DNA of 64,000 bases from Labilibaculum manganireducens (GCF_002843385.1 NZ_MVDE01000006.1:62001-126000); one strand, 5' to 3'. Counted from the first letter of the stretch, positions 49,107-59,250 are shown. Made by a program: numbers and translations. Notes: generated from the sequence alone by a model not told the origin.

Positions 49107-49311
49107 CACTAATAAATCCTTGTTTTTCAAGATGTAAAAGTATTCAATTTTTGGCTTAGTGCCAATTGTGCCTGACGAATTGCCTGTAATTTAACACCTA
49201 AATTTTGTTATGTATTTTTTTTGAAAGTAAAAATGAATTAACTTCGATTTAGTTTTGAGTTGGATTAAATAAATGATCCATGACTATTGAAATATTAAAA
49301 ATTTATAAAAA

Positions 49312-50196
49312 ATGAAAAAATCAGGAGTTTTAATGCTATTGCTTTGCATGGCTATATTTGTTTCCGCACAGGAAAAACAAGATACCTCATATTGGAAAAA
49401 GGGAGGTATGGCATCACTAACATTTTCTCAAACATCGCTAACAAATTGGTCAGGAGGTGGAGATAATGCAATCTCAACGAATGCTCAGTTAAACTTATTC
49501 TCAAATTACAATAAAGGAAAGAACAGTTGGGAAAATACATTAAACCTTGAATACGGTATGGTTAAGCAAGGCGACCAAGGTATGCGCAAAAGCATTGATA
49601 AAATTGATTTCACAACCAAATACGGTCATAAGAATGGCGGTGAATGGTATTACAGTGCCTTGTTGGATTTTAAAACTCAATTTGCAAAGGGCTACAATTA
49701 TTCGAATACCGAAGGAGAACCAGATGTGAAAGTATCCAACTTTTTGGCTCCGGCATATATTACTCTTTCTTTAGGTATGGATTACAAACCAAGTGATGTT
49801 TTTTCGGCTTATATTTCTCCTGTTACTGGTAAAATGACAATTGTTAATGATGATGAATTATCTGCTGCCGGGGCTTTTGGTGTTGACCCGGGCGATAAAT
49901 TCAGAGGAGAGTTTGGTGCGTTTACCAAGTTGGCATTGAATAAGGATTTGGTTGAAAATGTAAATTTGAAGAGTACCTTGGGTTTATTTACAAATTATTC
50001 TCAAGACTTTGGAAATGTTGATGTTTTATGGGATGTGATGATTAACATGAAGGTGAATGATTTTTTAACAGCAACAGTTAATACTTCTTTGGTTTACGAT
50101 GATGATGTTGAATATGTGAATAAGGATGGCGTAAACAAAGGTCCAAAAATTCAGTTCAAGGAAATTATTGGAATCGGATTGGCCTACAAATTTTAA
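49312..50196 (+). CDS. DUF3078 domain protein, secreted or outer-membrane beta protein
   Basis: The 294-residue protein has a signal peptide (LMLLLCMAIFVSAQ) and the DUF3078 pattern: YWKKGGMASLTFSQTSLTNW, SGGGDNAISTNAQLNLF, WENTLNLEYGMVKQGDQGMR, KSIDKIDFTTKYGHK, ending GIGLAYKF with a terminal Phe typical of outer-membrane beta barrels. The family is widespread in Bacteroidota; its function is not known. It is divergent from mnmA, with a strong terminator after it. Confidence 0.9.
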   Translation: MKKSGVLMLLLCMAIFVSAQEKQDTSYWKKGGMASLTFSQTSLTNWSGGGDNAISTNAQLNLFSNYNKGKNSWENTLNLEYGMVKQGDQGMRKSIDKIDFTTKYGHKNGGEWYYSALLDFKTQFAKGYNYSNTEGEPDVKVSNFLAPAYITLSLGMDYKPSDVFSAYISPVTGKMTIVNDDELSAAGAFGVDPGDKFRGEFGAFTKLALNKDLVENVNLKSTLGLFTNYSQDFGNVDVLWDVMINMKVNDFLTATVNTSLVYDDDVEYVNKDGVNKGPKIQFKEIIGIGLAYKF

Positions 50197-50235
50197 GCAG
50201 AACTATTATTAGGGAGTACATTTCTTAAATGAGTA

Positions 50236-50274
50236 AAAAGCGGAAGAATCATTATTTGGATTCTTCCGCTTTTC
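50236..50274. terminator. Bidirectional terminator between convergent genes
   Basis: Stem AAAAGCGGAAGAATC / GATTCTTCCGCTTTT has A and T runs on both sides, so it can stop transcripts from either direction. Confidence 0.9.
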
Positions 50275-50673
50275 TTATCGGCGAACTAATGATATGCCGG
50301 TTTTTTCTTCTACAAACTGAAAGTAATTGTACAGCTTGTAATTAATTTCCAAACCATAATCTTCCAAAGGATCATACTCTATATAATTATCTATACGAGG
50401 ATTTCCTTGCATGTATTGCTGATTCCATTCCAAAACGTAAATCTGATTCCAGTTTTTGTAATAGTTATTTGTATGTGCAGTTGCCATCATGTTTCTGGTT
50501 GCAAACCACGATTCAAATCCTGTATCTAAAATAAGTAATTCGTACTCTACACTATCCGTTACGGCAATTTCATTTTCGTTATCCTGAACAGGAACAGGAG
50601 TTTTGAATGCGGAATATGTTGAACACCCATAAACAATGCTAAGAATGAATAATAAACAGATGATTTTTTTCAT
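50275..50673 (-). CDS. Small lipoprotein, 132 aa (DUF6146-like)
   Basis: It has a lipoprotein signal (ILSIVYGCS, Cys 17). The mature protein contains YELLILDTGFESWFATRN, YYKNWNQIYVLEWNQQYMQG and a Tyr-rich C-terminus (YEIDYKL-type, here LEINYKLYNYFQFVEEKTGI). I think this is the Bacteroidota family DUF6146, from memory of its ILD-GF-SWF pattern; confidence in the name is moderate. Function is unknown. It is convergent with DUF3078 and shares its terminator. Confidence 0.75.
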   Translation of the reverse strand: MKKIICLLFILSIVYGCSTYSAFKTPVPVQDNENEIAVTDSVEYELLILDTGFESWFATRNMMATAHTNNYYKNWNQIYVLEWNQQYMQGNPRIDNYIEYDPLEDYGLEINYKLYNYFQFVEEKTGISLVRR

Positions 50674-50791
50674 GACGAAACTAATTAAGAGATCAAACAG
50701 ATAAAATCACAGTAATGAGAGAGTCAGTTATTTAGAAGATGTAATAGCTGTTACGTGTATGATAATTAATTTGTTACATTGTTTTGTGGGT

Positions 50792-50823
50792 AAAAAAAAA
50801 GGACAGGCTTTTAAACCTGTCCT
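50792..50823 (-). terminator. Terminator of the large S8 protease gene
   Basis: On the minus strand: AGGACAGG / CCTGTCCT stem followed by eight T. It lies 24 bp after the stop codon. Confidence 0.92.
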
Positions 50824-50846
50824 CGAAAATGAAAATATAAGTGGAT

Positions 50847-53800
50847 TTATAGTTTGATTAATTTTTTAGAGATAATTTCATCACCATCTTCAACAGAGAT
50901 AAAATACATTCCTGAAGGTAAATTTGAAATATCAATTGTATTGCTTTCCTGATCAAGACTTAGAATTTGAATCGTTTTTCCTGTTAAGGAGCTTATTCTG
51001 ACTTTTGATTGAATATTGCCTTGAATGTAAAGGGTTACAAAATCCTTAGCGGGATTTGGATACAGCTTCAATTCTTCGACAGGAGGAGTTTCACTTAGCA
51101 GATTGCCAAAGGCTAAACCAGAAGATTTAGTTGCCAGGGCAGGAGCCGTGTTGCTTATGTCTACGGTATAATCCTCAACTTCTCCCTGACTGAATATTTC
51201 ACATCCGGATTTCGCAGCTCTTCTGTGTTTTAGCATAACTCTCATCCTGGTTTTTCCAATTGCGGCATTCGCAGGAATTGTTATGTTGGAAGATGAAATT
51301 CCTGCACTGGCAGTATAGCCTGAAACTACTATTTCATTACTGGTAAACTCACCATCACGGTTAAAATCAATATATATTCTCCAGTTTGCAGTATAAGACC
51401 TCGATTTGTATCCCAGAGAGAAATTTAGGGTATAGCTGTTTCCTGGCTTTACACTTGCAGTCATATTGGTATAGTTACCGTAACCGCCGTCATCACCTGA
51501 TGGATTGTTCATATTTGCCAGTTCTACCAAATCGATGTATTCATAGCGGGTAGCTTGCCCGTAGGATTCGCAATAATCAGGCGTGGTTGATTCGGCAAGT
51601 GTAGTTAATGATTGTATTGAAGTATAAGCACTTGATCCGGAACTGTTACTGGCAAGAACCTGATATTCGTAGGTCGTTTCGGCCATTGCGCTTGAATAGT
51701 CGAAACTTGTTGCCGATGTGGTGAAAAGCTCCCAGTTACCACCTTGTTCTCTTATTTGAAGATCGTAATTGTCTGCAAATTCGATGCTGTTCCAGCTTAA
51801 ATTAAAGGAATTAGACGTAATATTCGATGCCACTAATCCTGTTGGTATTTCCGGTACCGGAATCTGATCCGTTGTTAATGATTCAATACTGGAATAATCA
51901 CCAGAGCCGATTTCATTATTCGATCGAATCCGAAATTCGTAGCTGGTTGAAGCCAGGGCAGAGGTGTAATTATATGTGGTTAAGCTTGTATTGAAGCTTG
52001 ACCATGTACCACCTGTTTCACGAATATCCAAATCGTAATCATCAGCATCGGTAACTGCATCCCAACTAATTGTAAATGAGCTGTAGGTAATGTTTGATGC
52101 AGTCACATTTTCCGGAGCTGTGGGGGCAGTTGGCGCAGCCAAAGTAGTTGCATTCTCAATACCTGAATAATCACTTGATCCAATCGAATTGTTTGCTCTT
52201 ACCTGAAACTCATAGTTGGTTTCAGCATTTAGTCCGGTATAATTGTAAGTGGTTGTGCTTAAATTTATCGTACTCCATGTTCCGCCGGCAGGTCTTACAT
52301 TTAAATCATAATCAACAGCTTCAGCAGTAACATCCCAGGTAATGGTGAAAGAATCATAGGTAATGTTTGAAGCTGCCAAATTAATTGGTGTTGCTGGTGC
52401 CGAAGGAGCAGCAAGAGTAGTTGCGGTTTCTATGTTTGAATAATCACTGGAACCAACAGAATTGTTTGCTCTCACTTGAAACTCGTAGTTTGTTTCAGCA
52501 TCCAGACCTGAGTAATTATAGCTTGTTGTACTTAAGTTTATTGTACTCCATGTTCCACCCGCAGGTCTTACATTTAAATCGTAATCAACAGCACCAACAG
52601 TAACATCCCATGTAATGGTGAATGAATTATATGAAATGTCTGAGGCAGTTAAATTCATTGGAACATTTGGAGCAGTTGGTGCAGCAAGGGTAGTTGCAGA
52701 TACCAAATTTGAATTAACACTTGAACCAATGGAATTATTTGCTCTCACCTGAAATTCATAAGTTGTTTCTGGATTAAGTCCGGTATAATCGTAATTTGGG
52801 TTGTTTAAATTTACCGTAGTCCACGTTCCGCCAACAGGTCTTACATCAAGATCGTAATCTGTTGCATCTGTTACAAGATCCCAGCTAATGGTAAATGAAT
52901 TATAGGTAATATTAGTTGCAGTAAGATTTACCGGAGCCACGGGTACAGTTGGTGCAGCTTCGGTTACTACAGAAGCAATTGCAGAATAACCGCTTGATCC
53001 TGCGTCATTGTTCGCTCTTACTTGAAATTCGTAAGTAGTTTCGGCAACAGCCCCGGAATAGTCATAGGTAATTTGTGATGTATTAATAGTTTGCCATGTA
53101 CCGCCTTGTTCTCTTATTTGAACATCGTAACTAACAGCACCACTAACGGCATTCCATCCAATAGTAAAGCTGGTTTGAGTTACGTTCGAGGCGGCTAAAC
53201 CAGAAGGAACAGATGGTAAATTATCATCGGTAAGTGCCTTGTAGGCATTTAGTCTGCCACTGCCAAGTTTACCGGCGTAACTAGTATTTAAATCGTCAAT
53301 GGGGTCAGTGTTGTCCACTAATTTGGCACGTAATTCGGCAGGAGTAATGTTTCCTGCATATTTTGAAACAACAAGAGCTGCAACACCTGATACATGTGGG
53401 CAAGCCATTGAAGTTCCCTGGAATACTCCGTAATTGTCATTGGGAAAAGTACTAAGAACAGCCGTAGGATCCTCATTAGTTGTTTCCAGCTCTCCACCGG
53501 GAGCTGCAATATCAACCCATGTTCCGTAATTGGAATAGTACGCTTTCACATCATTTTTATTGGTAGAAGCAACTGCAAGTACATTGCTGTAGTAGGCAGG
53601 ATAGTATCTGCTCTGAGAGTTGTCATTACCTGCAGCAAAAATTACAATACCGCCGTTCATCGGAGCATTTGCACCACCTGCATTGGCAATAAAATAGTCA
53701 ATACCATCAAGAACAGCCTGGTCGTATTGATAAGGGGAAGTATAGCTCCAACTGTTCTGCGAAATAACTGCTCCATTATCTGCCGCATAAGAGTATGCTT

Positions 53801-54743
53801 CAGCAAAACCACCGCTTGAGGCACTAAAAACATTACATGACATTAATTTTACACCGTCATTGTTTCCGCTTCCGCCTGCAATACCGCTAACTCCAATTCC
53901 GTTGTTGGATACCGCTGCAACCGTTCCGGCAACGTGAGTTCCGTGATCACCTACGTAAATGTCACCGGTATTGTCAGCAAAGTTATATCCATAGATATCA
54001 TCAACATATCCATTGTTGTCATCGTCAATACCATTGCCGGCAATTTCACCAGGGTTTATCCACATATTTGCGGCTAAATCTTCATGGTCATAATCGACAC
54101 CACCATCTTCAATTGCTACAATAACGTTCGGATTTCCTGTCTCTACCTGCCAGGCATCCAGTAAACTGATATCGGCACCTGGAGTTCCATTGTTCTGGCC
54201 TGTATTTTCGTAATGCCACTGATCAACAAAACGGGGATCATTGGTTCCTGAAGGAAGAGTAGTTGGGACAGGAGTATTATTACGTTCTGGAAGTTTAACA
54301 CCTTCAATTTGTTTGGTTGCATTAATTCCTTCAGCCATCGAAATCTCAGCAACATTCTGATAAGATTTTATGAGTTGGGATACCGGAGTTGACGTATTAA
54401 ATTCCACTTCGTACCAAAGGTGCAGGCCAAATTCTTTATGTTTAGCCTCAAATTTACCAGCATCACGAAACACACGACGCATTTTATTTGCCTTAAACTG
54501 TTGGTTTACTTTGTCAAGATTCGCGATGTTGGTGCGAACAAATTCTTCAGTGCTTTTTGTTTTTGACTGACTTCTGTTTATAAGAAGCTGGTGTAACTCG
54601 TTTACCTTTTTATCGGATTTGGGAGAGAATTTTATCCTGATAATTCCTTTGTATTTTCCATCATTGTCTATTTCCCGTTTTTGGGAATATCCAGAGGAAA
54701 GAATAAAAATACAACAAAGAAGAAGAGTAAAGATTTTTTTCAT
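50847..54743 (-). CDS. S8 (subtilisin-like) serine protease with six FN3 repeats, GEVED and T9SS sorting domains
   Basis: The 1298-residue protein has a signal peptide (LLLCCIFILSSGYSQ) and propeptide to about 160. The S8 domain carries Asp213 in AIEDGGVDYDHEDLA, His267 in GDHGTHVAGTVAAV, Asn in ISQNSWSYT, and Ser445 in GTSMACPHVSGVAAL. Six consecutive fibronectin type III repeats (about 505-1060) follow, each about 92 residues with the pattern NIT-SFTITWD and TYEFQVRANN-GSS. Then come a GEVED domain (FSQGEVEDYTVDIS at about 1195) and a type A T9SS sorting domain (LKLYPNPAKDFVTLYI...GMYFISVEDGDEIISKKLIKL). FN3 repeats 2-5 are nearly identical at DNA level, so copy number may vary. It is exported to the surface, likely for protein degradation; target unknown. 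Confidence 0.95.
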   Translation of the reverse strand: MKKIFTLLLCCIFILSSGYSQKREIDNDGKYKGIIRIKFSPKSDKKVNELHQLLINRSQSKTKSTEEFVRTNIANLDKVNQQFKANKMRRVFRDAGKFEAKHKEFGLHLWYEVEFNTSTPVSQLIKSYQNVAEISMAEGINATKQIEGVKLPERNNTPVPTTLPSGTNDPRFVDQWHYENTGQNNGTPGADISLLDAWQVETGNPNVIVAIEDGGVDYDHEDLAANMWINPGEIAGNGIDDDNNGYVDDIYGYNFADNTGDIYVGDHGTHVAGTVAAVSNNGIGVSGIAGGSGNNDGVKLMSCNVFSASSGGFAEAYSYAADNGAVISQNSWSYTSPYQYDQAVLDGIDYFIANAGGANAPMNGGIVIFAAGNDNSQSRYYPAYYSNVLAVASTNKNDVKAYYSNYGTWVDIAAPGGELETTNEDPTAVLSTFPNDNYGVFQGTSMACPHVSGVAALVVSKYAGNITPAELRAKLVDNTDPIDDLNTSYAGKLGSGRLNAYKALTDDNLPSVPSGLAASNVTQTSFTIGWNAVSGAVSYDVQIREQGGTWQTINTSQITYDYSGAVAETTYEFQVRANNDAGSSGYSAIASVVTEAAPTVPVAPVNLTATNITYNSFTISWDLVTDATDYDLDVRPVGGTWTTVNLNNPNYDYTGLNPETTYEFQVRANNSIGSSVNSNLVSATTLAAPTAPNVPMNLTASDISYNSFTITWDVTVGAVDYDLNVRPAGGTWSTINLSTTSYNYSGLDAETNYEFQVRANNSVGSSDYSNIETATTLAAPSAPATPINLAASNITYDSFTITWDVTAEAVDYDLNVRPAGGTWSTINLSTTTYNYTGLNAETNYEFQVRANNSIGSSDYSGIENATTLAAPTAPTAPENVTASNITYSSFTISWDAVTDADDYDLDIRETGGTWSSFNTSLTTYNYTSALASTSYEFRIRSNNEIGSGDYSSIESLTTDQIPVPEIPTGLVASNITSNSFNLSWNSIEFADNYDLQIREQGGNWELFTTSATSFDYSSAMAETTYEYQVLASNSSGSSAYTSIQSLTTLAESTTPDYCESYGQATRYEYIDLVELANMNNPSGDDGGYGNYTNMTASVKPGNSYTLNFSLGYKSRSYTANWRIYIDFNRDGEFTSNEIVVSGYTASAGISSSNITIPANAAIGKTRMRVMLKHRRAAKSGCEIFSQGEVEDYTVDISNTAPALATKSSGLAFGNLLSETPPVEELKLYPNPAKDFVTLYIQGNIQSKVRISSLTGKTIQILSLDQESNTIDISNLPSGMYFISVEDGDEIISKKLIKL

Positions 54744-55122
54744 AATTATTGGATTATAGTGAATATTTTGATAATAAAGCAGAAGTTAGGAAAAATAAAA
54801 GACGATGTCAATAGTTGTTTGTTATGATGAACGAATATATTGTTGTATTTCTATGTAATTATATTTTTATGTTACTTTTTAGTTTGTGATAGATAAGGCT
54901 TTTGTTTTGCATATAAATTGGCATGTTTAAGTTTTCACCTGATGTTTTTAATGTTGTTTTAAATTAAACTGTATTTGTTATTAGGTTAACTGTAAATAAT
55001 GTTGCATTTGTTTATTATTTAGAATTGCAAGATGGTTTGGAGTTAAATGATCATTTTATTTTTGCATTGCTTCCCACCTCATAATTATTATTGCTATTTT
55101 CGGATTAAATAAAGATTAAAAT
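54744..55122. other. Intergenic region between divergent genes
   Basis: No gene is visible; the region is very AT-rich. It should hold the divergent promoters of the protease and the helicase gene. Only the helicase-side promoter is recognisable (see its entry). Confidence 0.5.
55036..55064 (+). promoter_or_regulatory. Bacteroidota-type promoter of the helicase-nuclease gene
   Basis: TTTG at 55036-55039 and TATTTTTG at 55057-55064 match the -33 TTTG and -7 TAnnTTTG boxes with 17 bp between them. The gene starts 58 bp downstream. Confidence 0.55.
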
Positions 55123-58100
55123 ATGTCCGAACTTTCCATATATCGAGCTTCTGCAGGGTCAGGAAAGACCTATACGCTTACCAAAGAGTATCTAAATTTG
55201 GTTTTTGAAGATCCTTTAAATTATAAAAGTATTCTTGCTGTTACCTTTACCAACAAGGCTACAGATGAGATGAAGTCTAGAATTGTAAAAGAAATTTATC
55301 TTTTGTCACAATCTGATGATTCGCCTTATGCCAAAGAATTAAAAGAAAAGCACAATCTGAATTCTGTTGAATTGGTTTCCAGAGCAAAAGAAATTTTAAA
55401 CAGACTTCTTCACGATTATTCCAGGTTTTCGGTCACTACCATTGATAGTTTTTTCCAGAAAGTGGTTCGTTCCTTCACCCGCGAAATTGGCCTGCAAATG
55501 GGTTATAATATTGAACTGGACCAACGAAGGGTATTGAATGAGGCTGCTGATTTGCTTTTTACTGATGTAGATAAGGATCCGCAGTTAAGATCATGGCTAA
55601 CCGATTTTGCAGAATCGAAAATCAGAGAAGGAAAAAACTGGAATTTTAAACAGGAAATTTTAGACGTTGGCAATGAAGTTTTCAAAGAAGATTTTAAAAA
55701 TTTCTCTGATAAATTAATTGACAAACTTTCTGATAAAAATTTCCTGAGTTCCTATCGTAAAATCCTAAAGGAGATAAAAGATGATTTTGAAGGCTTTTTC
55801 AATAAAATAGGAGAGGAAACAAGACGGATTTTGGCTCAACATGCTTTGGATATTACTGAGTTTGCATACGGAAAATCGGGTGTTGCAGGTTATTTATCGG
55901 GTTTAGGAGACGGAGGAAAGATGGAGCCGGGAATCAGAGCCAGATCAGCTGTTGATACTCCTGAAAAATGGACAACAGGAAAAGCAAGTTCTTCAACGAA
56001 ACAAGCTGTTGGAGAGGCTTGTAATGCAGGCTTGAATGATTTGCTGAAAAAGGCTGTTAATCATTACGATGAGCAGTCGATGTTGTATAAATCAACGGAT
56101 AAAACCTTGAGTTATATTTATACTTTGGGCATATTAACAGACTTGTCTAAAAAAATTCAGGAGTTTTCCGAGAGCGAAAACATCTTTCTTCTGTCGGATG
56201 CGAGTCGTTTGCTTCGAAGCATTATTGGAGATAATGACACGCCTTTTATATATGAGAAAATCGGGAATGTTTACAAGCATTTCATGATTGATGAGTTTCA
56301 GGATACATCGTCGATGCAGTGGGAGAGTTTCAAACCATTGGTGACAAATTCTTTGGCCGAAGGGAATCACTCTCTGGTTGTTGGAGATGTAAAACAATCC
56401 ATTTACAGATGGCGGAATGGTGACTGGAAAATCTTATCGGAACAATTGGATCAGGATTTTCAAGGTTTTGGTGTGAATGGCATGACCCTGAATTACAACT
56501 GGCGAAGCTCTAAAAATGTGATCAACTATAATAATTCGGTGTTTGCGCTTGGAGCGCAGATTTTGCAGAATGAATACAATGCCTCTATTCCAACCGATAT
56601 TTCGGAAGGATTAGCAGAGGAGCAGGAGAAAATTACAGGAGCTTATCAGGACGTTTATCAGCACTTCCCGGAAAGTAAAGACAAATTTTCTGGATACGTA
56701 AAAGCCCATTTTATTGAAAAAGAGACTGATTCAGACTGGATTGAGAAGGTGCTGGAAGATTTGCCGTTAAAAATTGAGCAATTTCAGGAAATGGGTTATC
56801 AGGCAAGAGACATTTCCATATTGGTTCGAAATGGAAAAGAAGGTGGTTTGATAGCTGATACTTTAATGGCGTATCGCGCAAGCGAAAATGCGAAAGAAGG
56901 TGTCAATTACGATGTGATCTCAAACGATTCACTCTATTTAAAGAACTCATCTGTAATTAGTTTTCTGACTCATTTACTGACCTGCTTTGTATATCTTGAT
57001 GATAAAATAAATCTTGGGTTTTTAAAGCAGGAATATCAGGTTTACATTCAAAATCAGCAACAGGAAGATAAGGATAAATTGTACACAGTTTCTAAAGATG
57101 AAAATACATTTGAATCTATTTTCCCCGATGAATTTACGGCCAATATTCCTGCTTTAAAAAGGCAGGCTTTGTATGATTTGGTTGAGAAATTAATTCACAT
57201 TTTCAAACTGAATGAGCGTGCTCAGGACTTTCCGTTTTTAGAGGCTTTTCAGGATCTGGTGTTGGGATTTACAAAGACAGATGCTCCGGATTTGAATTCT
57301 TTTGTGGATTATTGGGCAGAACGAAAAGACAAGGAGGTGATTTCGGTTTCAGACCAACAGGATGCAATCCGAATCATGACGATTCATAAGTCGAAAGGTT
57401 TGGAGTTCAAGGTGGTGATTTTGCCATTCTGCAATTGGGATCTTGACAATGCACGGCACACAAACATACTTTGGTGTCAGCCTAAAGTAGAAGGTTTTAA
57501 TGTTTTGGATGTACTTCCTGTTCGATATAGCAGCAGTTTGAAGGAAACCATCTATTATCAGGAATATTTCACTGAAAAATTGCAGTCATACATTGATAAT
57601 CTGAATCTTTTGTATGTTGCCCAAACCAGAGCCGAAGAGGTTTTTATCAGTTATTCACCACTTTCGGCCAAGAGGGATTTGAGAAATATTTCAGACTTGC
57701 TTTTGTTCATCTTCGAAAACTCAGACAACTATTCTTCTGATTTTAATGGAAATAAAATTGTGTCTTTAGCTCAGAATTGGAACAAGGAAGGTAAATATTT
57801 CGAATTGGGAGAATTGAAAGTCAGAGTTTCCGAAGGGCTTCAAAAAACAAAAGAGAAGAGGAGCGGGTATCCTGCTTCTTTGCTCGATGACCGGTTAAAG
57901 TTACGGGCGCATTCGGCAGATTATTTTGATTTCTCGGAAGCAGAATCGGTTGAGACCTTTTCTCCGGTAAGCAGAGGAAATATTCTGCATCAGCTGTTTC
58001 AACTGATAGAATACAAAGAGGATGTTAACAAAGCGGTGAGTCAATTGCAATTTGAAGGGAAACTGGATCAGATTCAAGCTCAGGAAGTTTCACTTTTTGC

Positions 58101-58386
58101 TAAAGAGTTATTGAATGACTCAATTGTTTCTGAATGGTTTTCGAAAGATTGGACGGTGGTTAACGAGAGAGATATTCTTTTGGGAAAAGGGGAAGTGCTG
58201 CGGCCAGACAGAGTTATTTATAAAGGAAAAGAGGCGGTTGTTATCGATTTTAAGTTCGGAAAGAATAAGGAGAATATTCACAAAAAGCAGGTTTTAGCTT
58301 ACAAGAAATTGATTCAACAACTTGGATTCGAAAAGGTGAAAGCATTTGTTCTCTATGGAAAACTGTCTGAAATAGAGGAAGTATAA
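55123..58386 (+). CDS. AddA/RecB-like UvrD helicase with PD-(D/E)XK nuclease domain
   Basis: The 1087-residue protein carries superfamily 1A helicase motifs: Walker A RASAGSGKTYTL at residues 7-18, ILAVTFTNKATDEMKSRI (Ia), IDEFQDTSSMQW (II), VGDVKQSIYRWRNGD (III), IRIMTIHKSKGLEFKVVIL (V), and NLLYVAQTRAEE (VI). The C-terminal domain contains SRGNILHQLFQL and LRPDRVIYKGKEAVVIDFKF, the catalytic Asp and Asp-x-Lys of the RecB/AddA nuclease. Such proteins process double-strand breaks for recombination, normally with an AddB partner. AddB is usually next door in Bacteroidota; here no such gene is seen on either side, so it must be elsewhere or missing. Confidence 0.92.
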   Translation: MSELSIYRASAGSGKTYTLTKEYLNLVFEDPLNYKSILAVTFTNKATDEMKSRIVKEIYLLSQSDDSPYAKELKEKHNLNSVELVSRAKEILNRLLHDYSRFSVTTIDSFFQKVVRSFTREIGLQMGYNIELDQRRVLNEAADLLFTDVDKDPQLRSWLTDFAESKIREGKNWNFKQEILDVGNEVFKEDFKNFSDKLIDKLSDKNFLSSYRKILKEIKDDFEGFFNKIGEETRRILAQHALDITEFAYGKSGVAGYLSGLGDGGKMEPGIRARSAVDTPEKWTTGKASSSTKQAVGEACNAGLNDLLKKAVNHYDEQSMLYKSTDKTLSYIYTLGILTDLSKKIQEFSESENIFLLSDASRLLRSIIGDNDTPFIYEKIGNVYKHFMIDEFQDTSSMQWESFKPLVTNSLAEGNHSLVVGDVKQSIYRWRNGDWKILSEQLDQDFQGFGVNGMTLNYNWRSSKNVINYNNSVFALGAQILQNEYNASIPTDISEGLAEEQEKITGAYQDVYQHFPESKDKFSGYVKAHFIEKETDSDWIEKVLEDLPLKIEQFQEMGYQARDISILVRNGKEGGLIADTLMAYRASENAKEGVNYDVISNDSLYLKNSSVISFLTHLLTCFVYLDDKINLGFLKQEYQVYIQNQQQEDKDKLYTVSKDENTFESIFPDEFTANIPALKRQALYDLVEKLIHIFKLNERAQDFPFLEAFQDLVLGFTKTDAPDLNSFVDYWAERKDKEVISVSDQQDAIRIMTIHKSKGLEFKVVILPFCNWDLDNARHTNILWCQPKVEGFNVLDVLPVRYSSSLKETIYYQEYFTEKLQSYIDNLNLLYVAQTRAEEVFISYSPLSAKRDLRNISDLLLFIFENSDNYSSDFNGNKIVSLAQNWNKEGKYFELGELKVRVSEGLQKTKEKRSGYPASLLDDRLKLRAHSADYFDFSEAESVETFSPVSRGNILHQLFQLIEYKEDVNKAVSQLQFEGKLDQIQAQEVSLFAKELLNDSIVSEWFSKDWTVVNERDILLGKGEVLRPDRVIYKGKEAVVIDFKFGKNKENIHKKQVLAYKKLIQQLGFEKVKAFVLYGKLSEIEEV

Positions 58387-58392
58387 TTATTA

Positions 58393-58422
58393 TTGCTTCC
58401 AAATTGAAATCTTGTTACTTTG
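58393..58422 (+). promoter_or_regulatory. Bacteroidota-type promoter of the MORN lipoprotein gene
   Basis: TTGC at 58393 and TTACTTTG at 58415-58422 with 18 bp between fit the -33/-7 pattern. The -7 box would lie inside the extended frame from 58420, supporting the start at 58444. Confidence 0.5.
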
Positions 58423-58443
58423 CACAGTCAAAAAAAAATATCG

Positions 58444-59226
58444 ATGAAAAATATTGTATTGCTGATAAGCGTTTTACTCCTACTTAATTCCTGTGATTTA
58501 CTGTCGGGGAAATCGAAAGAACAAGCAGATAGTAAGATGATTGAAACAAAGGACACTGTTAAGTCAAACGTGAAAAATGGAATCAAAAAGTATTATTTTG
58601 GGACTGGAGAATTGAAATCCTTTGTTGAGTATAAAGACAATAAAAAAGTTGGTGTCAGTGAAACCTTTTATAAAACCGGCGAGAAACAGTATGATATTCC
58701 CTATGTTGATGGGATGAAACATGGTGTTGTTTTGTGGTATTATAAGGATGGAAAGGTTTATCGGGAAACCAATTACGTGAAAGGTAAAAAGAATGGATTT
58801 CAGAAGAAATTCTGGGAAAACGGGAAATTAAAATCTGAACTTTTATACAAAAATGATATGCTTGGTGTGGGCTTGAAAGAGTATGCCAAGACAGGGAAGG
58901 AGAAGTCGGAACCTTACATTAAAGTGGAGAAGATTGATCTTTTAAAAACAAAGGAGGAATATGTTCTTAAATTCCGGTTGAGCAATGGGCGGAATAAAGT
59001 ACAATTTTATCAGGGTAAATTAATCGATGGGAAATTTTTTCCAATTGGTACCCGAGGTCTTGCAGAATTGAAAACCATTGCAGGAGTAGGCGAATTAAGA
59101 ATTCCTATTTCTAAAGGTTTTAATATTGAAAAGAACATTTCTATTGTGGCAGTGGAAAAAACCACGTATCAAAATGATCGGCTTTTAAGTATTATAGTTC
59201 CTGTTTCGATTCGAAATCCTAACTAA
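58444..59226 (+). CDS. MORN-repeat (YwqK-like) lipoprotein
   Basis: The protein is 260 residues from Met at 58444, with a lipoprotein signal (VLLLLNSC). Residues about 45-155 contain at least four MORN-variant repeats: GIKKYYFGTGELKSFVEY, VGVSETFYKTGEKQYDIPY, HGVVLWYYKDGKVYRETNY, NGFQKKFWENGKLKSELLY. This is the pattern labelled toxin-antitoxin YwqK family antitoxin in automatic annotation. No toxin-like gene is nearby and the protein is membrane-anchored, so an antitoxin role is unlikely. Function is unknown. The frame could start at 58420, but the promoter and signal peptide favour 58444. Confidence 0.85.
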   Translation: MKNIVLLISVLLLLNSCDLLSGKSKEQADSKMIETKDTVKSNVKNGIKKYYFGTGELKSFVEYKDNKKVGVSETFYKTGEKQYDIPYVDGMKHGVVLWYYKDGKVYRETNYVKGKKNGFQKKFWENGKLKSELLYKNDMLGVGLKEYAKTGKEKSEPYIKVEKIDLLKTKEEYVLKFRLSNGRNKVQFYQGKLIDGKFFPIGTRGLAELKTIAGVGELRIPISKGFNIEKNISIVAVEKTTYQNDRLLSIIVPVSIRNPN

Positions 59227-59250
59227 AGATTAATTTTGTTATTGATATAG

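Noticed and set aside
58444-59226. YwqK-type antitoxin of a toxin-antitoxin system
   Set aside because: It is a membrane-anchored lipoprotein with MORN repeats and no small toxin gene is nearby. The label comes from automatic family naming.
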